Assembly (NCBI RefSeq): GCF_028583425.1
Contig: NC_072801.1
Location: forward strand, 59,659,766-59,723,765
Direction: 5' to 3'
Origin: Eublepharis macularius
Taxonomy: Eukaryota > Chordata > Lepidosauria > Squamata > Eublepharidae
DNA length: 64,000 bases
Made by a program: the position numbers and the translations under genes. Position 1 is the stretch's first letter. Each line of letters starts with the position of its first letter. A model generated the notes under the pieces. The model searched no databases. It saw only the letters and a program-made list of their open reading frames with translations, and was not told the origin of the DNA. This document shows, piece by piece, positions 1 through 12,500 of the stretch.

Positions 1-556
1 CTCTTTGCTTCCAGTTTGTTGATTTTCTGTCCACTCTACTAATAGAAGCAAGAAAGCTTTTGTTACTCTTCATTGGTTCAGTGTCCTGGACGCTGCATGG
101 CCATCCTGCCAATAGCAGTATCTTAGTAGGTGATTGTTTACAAAGAAACTAAAGAAATCACACTGTCCTAATGAAACAAAATATTTCTATAAAGCTCTTA
201 GAACTCCCTTCCTTGAGGCCCCAAGTCTTCCACACTAACACTTTCTAAAGAAAATACTACCTTCTTTTAAATAATAATTAACTTTTGGACATTGCTCTTC
301 CAGGATGTAGTGATGGCCATTAGTTCAAATGGAGAATTAGAAGTATTCATGGAGGATGGGTCCATCAATGCCAATTAGCCATGTTGATGAAACAAAACCT
401 CAATAATAATTGTTTTAAAGTATTGCTTACCAGACAAACAAACATGAGACTCATCAGCATATTGTGGGACTGGGGATCTGTTCTCTTGTCTTTTGTGGAT
501 CCCGTCTCTGTGAAACTCACTACCGTTTTATATCCACTTGATCCTCTTGCAAACAG

Positions 557-3500
557 TTTATTCTGAAAAGATAGATGATGTGACTGCCCAAAGCTTCCGC
601 AACCTCATGGAAATGAACGTTGTGAGCTATTTGTTAACATCAAAGGTGAGTGATTCTAATGTATAAGCGCTTTTCCTCTTCCCTGAGGGCAGCTGGCTTT
701 CTCTAGAGCCTGAAAGTCGATTAGTGGAGTGGTATATGTTTTAGAAGTACAATGCTTTACCTGCTTATGCCAGATCTCTGGTGCCCAAACCAGAGTGACG
801 GGGGAATGGCCATGGCTCAAACCAAGGACCTGCTTTGTACTCTAAGCATTCACCCTTACAATGTCCAGTTGCAAGAATTCCCACTAGATGTGCTGGAAAG
901 GATCTCTGCCAATCAGCGCTTCTAAAGTAGTGGAATTAATGGTCTGATTCCAATATACAACATCTTATAAAATCTTTTTCTTGAGATCAGCCATACTGTT
1001 TCTCCTTATATTTTGTGTACAGTACGCACTGCCCTACTTACGGGAAACGAGAGGAAACATCATCAACCTTGCCTGTATTTGCGGTGTTATTGGGGCGAAG
1101 CATACTGTGTCAAATGTCACAAGCAAGGTAAGCCTGACCCAAAGACAGAATCAGTTGACGATGTTTTTGAACATTTCTGCTCTTGCGCCTTTAATAGTGA
1201 CTTGACGGGCAGATGAAGGTTTTCACATCATGGAGGGCGACACTATCATGGGCTTTGAAAAGCTCCATCTGCTGGCTTTAATAAAATATGTTGCTGCTAA
1301 AGGCACCAGAGGAGGCCAGTTTGGTATTTTTCAGGTCAGTTGCGGATTCTCATACATGAGGCTAAACCCAGTCTCTCAACTGTAAAGATTTTATGGAATG
1401 TAGCTTTGCCTCCTTTTCATTAACAGACTCAGAAAAGTTCAATTAAACCTCAAAAGTGAAAATGTCCTACATCTTTCTCCTTTACATACTAAACCCAAGT
1501 AGGGTTGTCAACCACTTTGAGGGAAAAAAGGTCTCTCTCTTTAACAGAGGCATAATTGGAATGTTATTTACAAAGTGATATCATTTACCACCCAACTATG
1601 AAAAGTTTGGCCCTGAAGTAACTTATCCTGATGGAACAGAGCTTTTGGGGTAGGGTGATGACAGGTGCTGAAAGTCAATGCTGCCGGATGAGGAGTTCTT
1701 GTCCTACACACTGTATCTTGTCCTCATCAAGGTTGCCAACAGGCCTTGAGAAAAGTGTCCTGTCCCAAGAGAAGTGTTGTACCTGCTTGGATTGTAGACA
1801 TTATTAGAAGAAACTTCTTTATGCTCATCAGACTGTAGTCAGAGGCACAAAAGAAGGCCAAGCCATTTCTGGTCAGTTGGCAACCCTAATTGTGCTTTTG
1901 TCTTGCAGGGTGCTGTGATTGCAATGACCAAAGCCCTGGCCATAGATGAGAGCAAATACGGAGTGCGAGTCAACAGGTAAAACTTATTATCTATACAGAA
2001 TCCCTTCAGGGCACATAGCAGTTTGCAGAGGAGTATCAGGAAAGAAAAGCATGTCCTCCATATCCCCATGCCAGAAGTTTTAAGTTTAAGGTTTTTGCTA
2101 AACCAAAAAAAGAGACAATAGAAGGGGAAGATAAGGAATGGTAATGGGGAATTGGCATTCTCAGAGTGTAATGTCCAGACAATTGGGCTGGGATCACTTT
2201 CCAGAAAAGGTATAAGTAGTACGAAGTCCCCACATTCTTTTTTGTCTTTCAAATATTGTTTCTTATAAGAAGGATAACACAAGGAACAGATTCAGCTCAA
2301 AATACGATGACTTCTAGAATTACAACTTAAGAAGTGAAATCTGTTGTTTTCAAACCCAGTGGTATACTCTGGTTTTCCTTAAAGCTGTTCATAGGAAGTG
2401 TCTTTAAAGATGAATGTTCATATCAGTCTGTGTGATATCACCAAATCATGAAAACTATTGCACTGACAGATAGAGAATGTGGGAGGCATCTACTCATTCA
2501 GGGAATCTTTTCCAAGTATACAGAAAAGTACAGCTGTGTAAATCTACTAAAAGGAAAATAAGAAACAGGGTGGGGGATGGGGAGTGGTTACTCCAGCTTC
2601 AATGACAGCCAAATCTGCTCCATGCAGCCCAGGATTTAAAAAGCAGCTAAAGGAGAAAAAAGGGTAGGGGGAGAAATCAACCTACCTAATAACTTACAGA
2701 TTTCCAGAAAAGATAACAGCCCTCCAGTGTTTCCTTGCAGTCCTGCACTTGGGGTAACCCTGTCCCTTTGGGTAATCTGTCCCTTTTAAAGAATTGCTTT
2801 AAGTTATTGCTACTGCTTTGTCTTCTTCCATAAACAAAGGATTTGGTAATTCTGCATTGGCTGAGATTGCAGAGGCTGCATTCCACTCCACATTTACCTG
2901 GGATGAATGAAGGAATAATTATGCATAGGGTTGTAGGGTGAATCAATTCACCTATTGTATTCAACTCTAAGATGGAAGTTAAATGTCTTTTTAGAAATAC
3001 GAAAGACAATTCTTCAAAATTCATTCCTTTGGGAATATGTCTCTTGATATTTCAAGATGCCCCTGCCCTTCTTTTTTAAATTCCAAACTATTTTGAATTC
3101 TAGCCTCTCTCCAGGTAATATCTGGACTCCTTTGTCAGAAAAGATGGCTAATCAGTCACCAGATCCAGAGGCAGCAATCCAGGAAATCAAAGACCGCCAG
3201 GCAAGTGCATTGCAGGAAAACAGGAATGGCAGTGCTGCCTATCTGGCTCTGCCATCCTTAGGGCGGGGCCTGAAGTTCTCCCAGAATGACAACTACAGAG
3301 ATCAGAGCCGGGAAAATATTGCAGCTCTGCATGTTAGGGGAAAGCAGAAGTCCTAGAGTGGCTGGCTACAGAGGGTGGATCCTCTTGGTCTTCTGTTTTT
3401 CCTATAGAAGAAGCATCCTTGCTGAACTCCCTTCCCAGGCACTGTGTCCTGATTTCCCAAATCAGAACTGGCAACCCTCACTCTACCATGCCCAGACCCA

Positions 3501-6500
3501 GATGGCCCAGCCTAGGCCAGTCTCAGAAGCCAAACTGGGGCAGCTCTGGTCTGTACTAGGATGGGACACCACCAAGAAAATCTAGAGTTGCTACCCAGAG
3601 GCAGGCAAAGATGTATCTATCTGAACACCTCTTTCCTTGAAAACCCTGCAAGGTCACCATAAATCAGCTGTGAATTGATAGCAAAAAAAAAAAAAAGTTC
3701 TACCAGATGTAAGATGGTAATAACAGGTAGGGTTGTGAATACACTGGTAGAAAAAAATGAAAGTCAGAATTCTGCAAAAAGGGAACTGCTAATAAATCCC
3801 TCCATGCTGAGATTTAGAGGTGGACATGAACAGCAATACGAACAAAAAAAAAGCCATGAACAGCCCGATCAGCTGTTCGCGAGCAAGCTGTTCGTGAGGC
3901 CCCGTTCCCGACGAACACGTGTTCGTTCCAAGCCCTGTTCGTGGTGTTCATCAGTAGGGATGTGCGTTTCGGCATTCAGAATGCCGAAAGAATGCCGAAA
4001 CAAAAGTGTTTCGGCATTCTTCAAGAATCCCGAAACGTTTTGGGGAATGCCGAAACGTTTCGGGATTGCCGAAAGAAAAACCCGAAACGTTTCGGGATTC
4101 TTTCGGCATTCTTTCGGCATTCGAGAATCGCCATTTTGATTTTGCTAGCCGTTTGCCTTAGCAAGCGGCTAGCAAAATCCTGCTGGAAGCAAAGGCTTCC
4201 TGCAGGCTCTTAGAAGAGGGGAGGGGGGGAGAAGGAGTGAATCACTCACTCCTTCTGTCACCCCCCACCCCTCTTGCAAAGGAGGATAGGGAATCCTGCT
4301 TTGCCTTGCAAATGCAAGGTGCAAGCATTGCATTGCACTTTGCATTTGCAAAGCAGCAGAGATTCCCGCCAAAACTAACAGGTAGGGGAGGGGGAGCAGG
4401 AGGAGGGTGGCTCTTGGAGTGTGGGTGGGGAAAGGCAGGGGACTGGGGACTTTAGGAGTCACCAATCCCACTGCTGCATTCTCATGCCAGCCAATAGATT
4501 TAAATCTTTGGCTGAGGCTGCAGCAGGGGATTTAAATTTGGAGCAAGACTGTCTGGAACACTTCTGTTGCTGCTGCTGCTGAGCTGTGACCGAGAGAGGA
4601 GAAGAAGAGAGACTGCACCTGGAGCCTGGAGGACATCTGCCTGGAGGATCAACTGTGCTGGACATCCTGAGAGGACACCTGGTAGGCCTTTTTAAAATTT
4701 TTGTAAATTTTTTTGATGCTGGGCAATGTGCTGCTGTGGCCTGCCTCTGCAAAAAGGTGTTGCAGTTTATTCTTGGCATGGCCTGGGGGACAGGTTGGGC
4801 AGACAATGTTTGATGGTGGGGTGGGGGTTTCAGCATTGGTTGTTGTGCTTGCCTTCTTTAAGCTTGATCCACTGTTTTAAGATTAAAACAAGAGTGTGCC
4901 AGCTTTGGGCCTACACAGGCCAGAAGCCTTTCTTCTGGCTGGCTCTCACAGTTGTGCTCCACAATCTGGAATGGTGTGGCTTGCTTTTCTGTGTCTGGTC
5001 CCCTGCTTGCAAGGATTCCCAACAGGCTCCGTCCTGATCAACTGTGCCAGCCTGTGGGCCACACACAGGTATGGCCTGGGGGACAGGTTGGGCAGACAAT
5101 GTTTGATGGTGGGGGGGGGGGGGTTCAGCATTGGTTGTTGTGCTTGCCTTCTTTAAGCTTGATCCACTGTTTTAAGATTAAAACCAGAGTGTGCCAGCTT
5201 TGGGCCTACACAGGCCAGAAGCCTTTCTTCTGGCTGGCTCTCACAGTTGTGCTTCACAATCTGGAATGGTGTGGCTTGCTTTTCTGTGTCTGGTCCCCTG
5301 CTTGCAAGGATTCCCAACAGGCTCCGTCCTGATCAACTGTGCCAGCCTGTGGGCCACACACAGGTATGGCCTGGGGGACAGGTTGGGCAGACAATGTTTG
5401 ATGGTGGGGGGGGGGGGGGTTCAGCATTGGTTGTTGTGCTTGCCTTCTTTAAGCTTGATCCACTGTTTTAAGATTAAAACCAGAGTGTGCCAGCTTTGGG
5501 CCTACACAGGCCAGAAGCCTTTCTTCTGGCTGGCTCTCACAGTTGTGCTTCACAATCTGGAATGGTGTGGCTTGCTTTTCTGTGTCTGGTCCCCTGCTTG
5601 CAAGGATTCCCAACAGGCTCCGTCCTGATCAACTGTGCCAGCCTGTGGGCCACACACAGGTATGGCCTGGGGGACAGGTTGGGCAGACAATGTTTGATGG
5701 TGGGGGGGGGGGGTTCAGCATTGGTTGTTGTGCTTGCCTTCTTTAAGCTTGATCCACTGTTTTAAGATTAAAACCAGAGTGTGCCAGCTTTGGGCCTACA
5801 CAGGCCAGAAGCCTTTCTTCTGGCTGGCTCTCACAGTTGTGCTTCACAATCTGGAATGGTGTGGCTTGCTTTTCTGTGTCTGGTCCCCTGCTTGCAAGGA
5901 TTCCCAACAGGCTCCGTCCTGATCAACTGTGCCAGCCTGTGGGCCACACACAGGTATGGCCTGGGGGACAGGTTGGGCAGACAATGTTTGATGGTGGGGG
6001 GGGGGGGTTCAGCATTGGTTGTTGTGCTTGCCTTCTTTAAGCTTGATCCACTGTTTTAAGATTAAAACCAGAGTGTGCCAGCTTTGGGCCTACACAGGCC
6101 AGAAGCCTTTCTTCTGGCTGGCTCTCACAGTTGTGCTTCACAATCTGGAATGGTGTGGCTTGCTTTTCTGTGTCTGGTCCCCTGCTTGCAAGGATTCCCA
6201 ACAGGCTCCGTCCTGATCAACTGTGCCAGCCTGTGGGCCACACACAGGTATGGCCTGGGGGACAGGTTGGGCAGACAATGTTTGATGGTGGGGGGGGGGG
6301 GGGTTCAGCATTGGTTGTTGTGCTTGCCTTCTTTAAGCTTGATCCACTGTTTTAAGATTAAAACCAGAGTGTGCCAGCTTCGGGCCTACACAGGCCAGAA
6401 GCCTTTCTTCTGGCTGGCTCTCACAGTTGTGCTTCACAATCTGGAATGGTGTGGCTTGCTTTTCTGTGTCTGGTCCCCTGCTTGCAAGGATTCCCAACAG

Positions 6501-9500
6501 GCTCCGTCCTGATCAACTGTGCCAGCCTGTGGGCCACACACAGGTATGGCCTGGGGGACAGGTTGGGCAGACAATGTTTGATGGTGGGGGGGGGGGGGGT
6601 TCAGCATTGGTTGTTGTGCTTGCCTTCTTTAAGCTTGATCCACTGTTTTAAGATTAAAACCAGAGTGTGCCAGCTTTGGGCCTACACAGGCCAGAAGCCT
6701 TTCTTCTGGCTGGCTCTCACAGTTGTGCTTCACAATCTGGAATGGTGTGGCTTGCTTTTCTGTGTCTGGTCCCCTGCTTGCAAGGATTCCCAACAGGCTC
6801 CGTCCTGATCAACTGTGCCAGCCTGTGGGCCACACACAGGTATGCTGCTTTGGCCAAGGTAACCCTTTTTGGTTGCTGGCCTGGCACTCACAGTTGTGCT
6901 CCACAATCTGGAATGGTGTGGCTTGCGTTTCTGTGTCTGGTCCCCTGCTTGCAAGGATTCCCAACAGGCTCCGTCCTGATCAACTGTGCCAGCCTTCGGC
7001 CCACACACAGGCCTGCTGCTCCGGCTTTGGTAACCCTTCCCGTTTGCTGGCCTGGCACTCACTGTTTTGCTTCACATTCAGGTTGTTTATCGTTGGTGGA
7101 CCTCTTCTGGACTGGACTGCACTTGGTGGACATCGGCCTGCAGATCTCTGCGTGGAGGATCAACATTGCTGGACATCTGCACTGGTGGACTGGTAGGGTT
7201 GTTGTTAAATTTGGTTTTTGAGCTTATGTCTGCTGCTGTGCCTACCTGCGAGCATATGCTTTGGCTCTGTCTTTATGGCTTGGGCCGGGGGGGGGGCATT
7301 TTCTGGTTGGGCAAGAGGATATTGTTTGGGGGTTAGGGGGGCCAGCATTGATCGCAGTGCCTGCTTTCTTTCATGTTTCATTTTTCAAGTTTGAGTGTGG
7401 GGTGGGCATGAACTGCTGTTTCACAGGACTAAAAAATGAGTGTGCCAGCTTCTGGCCTGCACAGGCCAGAAGCTCTGCTGGGTGGATGTGTTTTGTTTTG
7501 CTGCTGGTTGGCCCTAGCCTTTAAGGGGGGGGGGCTGACTTGGCTTGTGCAACGGGGCCTTGAATTTTGGGGTTGCGTGTGCGGCGTGTGGTGTTGACTC
7601 TGCTAACATTTCCAATTTTCTTGACAGCATCGTGGAGGAGAGGAGGACCAGCTGCAAGACCGCCTGAACATCGCTGGACTGCAGGACTGGTGTTACTGTG
7701 AGCGAGTCCGGGTTCACATTTGGGTGGCCTTGGGGGTGGGTTCTTGCTAGCTTGGGAGGGGGGAGGCTCATCTTCAAAACACCACATCCACACCCCACAC
7801 CGACATACCACAGATACATCGGTCCCGCTAAATAGTGTCTCTTAGGTAGGTAGGCCAGTTGGTAGGTGATCAGTGGATAATTGCCCTCAACATAATTATT
7901 AGGGAAACCGAGCCTAGCTTTTTTTAAAAAACTAAATAGGGACTCAGCAGGGAAAGCATTAGTGAGTGAGTGTTAGGTTTGAATTCTATATATATATATA
8001 TATATATATAAAAATTTGTAATAGCTGTCAATAGGCTTCCCATTAGTGCCCCCATAACTAGGGTTCCACTGCCCATCTCTGGCACCCGTGGTGGTGCCAG
8101 GCCGGCCCGGGCATACTAGTGTGTGAGTGTTTAAGGCTTTGTCACCTGTTATTGGGGTTTAGGGCCAGCTCAATTCCAGAGGAATTCAGCTGATTGGCAG
8201 GCTCAGGTTCCCTGACATAAATAGGGTTGCTTAAAAAGGCACTTGATTGTTCATCTCCAAGTCACAGAGCCACTAGAAGCACAGATTTAGAGCAGGTTAG
8301 TTAGGTCTTGAAAACAAAGTTGACCTTTGTTTTCTAAATCTTTTCTGATTAGTTAGGGTTGAATTTGGGAGGGGAAAGTATGTCGGAGAGGAAAGCAGAG
8401 AGGGGCCCCGGGGGAAAGGCTAGGGAGAAATCTAGAGGGGAGGAGGGGAGGGGGAGGGGGACTGCTGCGGCAGCCCCTCCATCTGAGCGGAGGAGGCCCT
8501 CCCCTGCGCTGCTGCTGTTCACCAGCCTGGCTTCTGGTGACAGGAAGAGGGTTCGCAAGACTCTCTTTCCTGAGGCAGCTGCTGGAGGGCCACCCCCAAC
8601 CCGGGTGCGTGAGGCAGGGGCTGGCACTGGGCAGGGGCCTGCTGCTGAGGCTCCTCCTCCTCCAGTGGTTGCGAGCCAGCTGCTGGAGGAGGGGCAGCAT
8701 GTGGTGTCTCCTGGGATGGGCGCGGAGCACATGACTTTCCCTGCGCTCCCGCTCACCCCAGGAACCCGGAGGATGTTGGAGGAACTGCCCGTGAGACCCC
8801 CCCTGGGGCGGTCCACCCCAGTTTCCTCTGAGGCCAGCAGCAGGCCTCTCGCGGCTGTGCAGGAGGAGAGGACGCGGGAGGAAGAGGCAGAGACTGTGGT
8901 GGAAGAGCCCACATCTCTGCCCCTTCAGCCTCGTCCATCCCCACCTGCCCGGCCGAGAGTGGGACACGGTGTGTCCGGCCAGAGCACCTCACAGGAGGTG
9001 CCGCAGGGTGGTCCCGAACGCGCTTCTCCTGGGAAGCGTGGGATGCCCTTTTCCTCCGAAATCTGGAAGCACTTCCAGACAACGGAGGATCCCCGAGCAG
9101 CCCTGTGCCTGCATTGTAGGCAGCGCGTCAGCCGTGGCAAAGATGTGTGGCATCTCTCCACGTCTGGGATGAGGTACCATATGAAGAGGCACCACCAGGC
9201 GGTGCTTCTTCGGGAGGAGGGTTCGAGTGGCGCCGCACGGCCGCCAGCTAGCCAGAAGGAGGCAGGCTCCTCTGGTGCTCTCCCCCCAAGGGTACCTGCA
9301 GGAAAGGGACGCCAAGCCTCTCTCCCGGAGATGCTTGGTATGCAGGGCACTAGTGTGCCCAGAGAGGGGATCCGGAGGGCGAGCAGGCGCATCACGCGCC
9401 ACATCGTCAACATGATAGCAGTGGATGGGCAACCGTATTCCGTAGTTGAAGACTTCGGCTTCTCAGGGCTGCTCCAAGATTGCTTTCCCTGGTACGCCGT

Positions 9501-12500
9501 CCCTGCTCGCACGTCGTTGAGCAGATCGGTGGTGCCCTCGTTTTACAGGGCTGCCAGGGATCATGTGAAGGCACAGCTGTCCCGGGTTGCCGGGAGAACT
9601 GTGCACTTCACATCGGACATCTGGACCTGCCCAAGTGTGCAGCAAGCGTACCTCTCGCTTACTGCTCACTGGTGGGAACCCGAGTCGGTTCTGGGTGGGG
9701 GCCGGGGGGAGGTGCCTAGCACAGCTAGACAGGGAAGGATGCGAGACCGCCAGGCCGGCTACTGCAAGGCCTTGCTTCACGCCGAGGTGCTCGACGTGTC
9801 CCACACGGCGGAGAACATCGCTGCCACCTTAAGGAGACAGTTGGACGAGTGGATAGGCCAGGGACCCGCCACCGTGGGATGCATGGTGACGGACGGTGGC
9901 AAGAACATGAGGGCAGCGGCGCATCTAGTGAGCCGAGAGAGCGTCTACTGTGCCGCTCACAAGCTTCACCTAGTGGTGAGAGATGCGCTGGGGTTGGGCT
10001 CCTCGAAGGAACCCGTGGATACCCGGACCCGTGAACTCCAGTTACTTGTCCAGAAATGTCGGAGGCTCACGGGTCACTTCTCGCGCAGCGTGAAGGCCAC
10101 GCACGAACTGCGCCAGACACAGGTCAGGACAGGTGTGCCAGAGCATGCTCTGATCACTGACGTCAGCACTCGCTGGAACTCCACCTGCGCCATGCTTGAG
10201 CGCTTGGTGGAGCAGCAGGCCGCACTCCACGCGTGGCTCTCCGAGCACCGCGGTGCGAGTCAGGTGGGTGAGTTCAACCGGGAGGATTGGCTCACCATCA
10301 CCCAGACAGTGGAGGTCCTGAAGCCCTTCAAGGACTTCACTGTGGCGGTCTCGTCAGACACGGCGACCCTCGGTCTGGTCATTCCCCTGGTGCACACGCT
10401 CCAGAGGAATCTGGTCACCCTTGCAGACCGGGTCGCGCCCCGTGCTGACCTTGTTCCAGCGGTGCGCGCATTAGTGAGAAGGCTGCAGCAGGGCATAGCT
10501 GCCAGGCTAACTCCTCTCACTAAGGAAGAGTCATACATGTTGGCGACCATGTGTGACCCGCGCATAAAGGGCACTTTCGCCGAGCGGGACGGGAACCTCA
10601 CCCAAGCCAGAGACGGGCTCTGCTCTTGGGTGAGGCGCAGGCAGGCCAAGAGGGGACGCCTGTCGACAGGGGGGACGCAAGAGGGGCCCTGCCGTGCGGG
10701 TCCCTCTGACGCCCCCTCTGCGCAGGCCCCCCCCGAGGCCACCACCGGAGTGCCGATGGAGATGGAGATGCTCCGGTGGGCCCTCGTCCCCTCTGGGGTC
10801 GTGAGGACCGTGAGAGAGGATCCGGCGGAGGCGATGGTCAGGGACTACCTCGCGGAGCCCTGCGAGTCGCTCTCCACCGATCCACTCAGCTACTGGGCCA
10901 GGAAGGAGTCGGTCTGGCCGGACCTCTCCCTCGAGGCGCAGCGGCTGCTCTCATGCCCTCCGACGAGCGTGGAGAGCGAGCGCGTCTTTTCACATGCGGG
11001 CGACATTGTCGGCCCACATCGCACTCGCCTTCTCCCATGGAGAGTCGAGCAGTTGACCTTCCTGAAGGTCAACTCTCGCCTCTTCGATTTCTCAGGACTG
11101 GACTTCCAGAGTGACTGAGGTGAGCCCAACTTGTGGCCTGCATCCTCTATGAGTCCAATCCTTTGGAATCGCGCTCTCCCCTGTATAAAACCCTGTATAT
11201 ACAGTTAAAACCGGCCAGTAGAGGGAGGGTGGTTAGGAACCAGTGGCAAAGGGAAAACACCCAGCAATTTGAAAGCCCCCCCCCAGGGTATTCAAAACAT
11301 CTCCCATCACTGAGACATACCCTGTGGGACCAAATTTATTATGAGAAATAATGCCCCAGAAACATGGATTGCTACTGGAGGGAGAAACAGGTTAGATAGG
11401 GATTGCTTAGGTGTTTTTATCAGATGAAATCCTTGTAAAAAAAAATTGTAGAAGAATTGTTGTACTGTTTTTTGAAAGTTGATGTTCCGTTCATGTAAAA
11501 AAAAGGAAAAAAAACCAAAAAAAAATGTTGTGATTATGTTTTTTAAAAGTTGATTGAATGTTCATGAAAAAAAAACCCAAAAAAATGTTGTGATTATGTT
11601 TTTTAAAAGTTGATGTTCTGTTCATGTAAAAAAAAGGAAAAAAAACCAAAAAAAAATGTTGTGATTATGTTTTTTAAAAGTTGATTGAATGTTCATGTTT
11701 AAAAAAAAAAAATTTGATGTTAATGTTGGGTTTGCATGGTTGGGGGATGCGGGTAGAGTGGTGGATGGGCACCGGCCAATGATGATCTCTCACAGATGTT
11801 CCCAGGTAAATTCTGAGGCTGGTGTGGGGGTGGGGGGAGACCTCTGCAGAACTGCTCCAGAAATACCATTGTCCAGTGCCTTGGAAGTGCCCAGTTCAGC
11901 TTTGTGTGTCTGAACTGAAAGCACAGCCACAGGAAATGACATAGGTTCTGCTGGACCCTGTTGCAGTGGTTCCCCCCCCATTTAGTCATGTTATGGAGGG
12001 AGAGTTGTATTAGGCTGGTAGTTATGATCATCTTCTGTTTCCATGCCCTGTTGTGCCCGCTCACTATGTAACCTGCTGTAATGTTCAAAACTTTACTGTT
12101 TGTCCATTTCAAAAGAAAAATTGTGTTTAAGATTCTCTGATGTGTAGTTAATTGTGTTGTGTTGTGCTATGAGGGACAATAAGTGTAATATGTTGTGATT
12201 TGTTGACCACTTGTGATTTGAAAATGAGAAAATAAAGGTTTTTTAAACTTAATGATTGTGTGTCTGTGTTCCCTTCTTTGATGGGAGGTTGGTTCCCAGC
12301 ATAGGGAACAATGGGGCAGGCTGGCCAGCCTGTTCCTGGGGTACTGGGTGTGGGGCAGCTGAGGGTGGTTTTGGTTCTGAGAGGGGCTGAGTGGAGGATT
12401 TGGGTCTGTGTGTGGCAGCTGGGGTGGGGGAACTGGGTTTGTGTGGGGCTGTAAGGAGTGGACTATGGGGGATGAGAGCACTGGTTGTCCCTTGTGCCCA

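Noticed and set aside
4896-6808. Repeated 145-aa and shorter plus-strand frames
   Set aside because: They are the same tandem unit read through; frames shift with G-tract length and have no family features.
8359-8361. TTG start for the transposase
   Set aside because: Not a usual nuclear start codon; ATG at 8380 is in frame and follows a plausible acceptor.
8353-8967. Long minus-strand frames (187-204 aa) opposite the transposase start
   Set aside because: Low-complexity Ser/Pro/Arg shadows of the GC-rich transposase N-terminus.
9463-10745. Minus-strand frames of 113-195 aa inside the transposase
   Set aside because: Antisense shadows of a GC-rich gene; no motif or start context.
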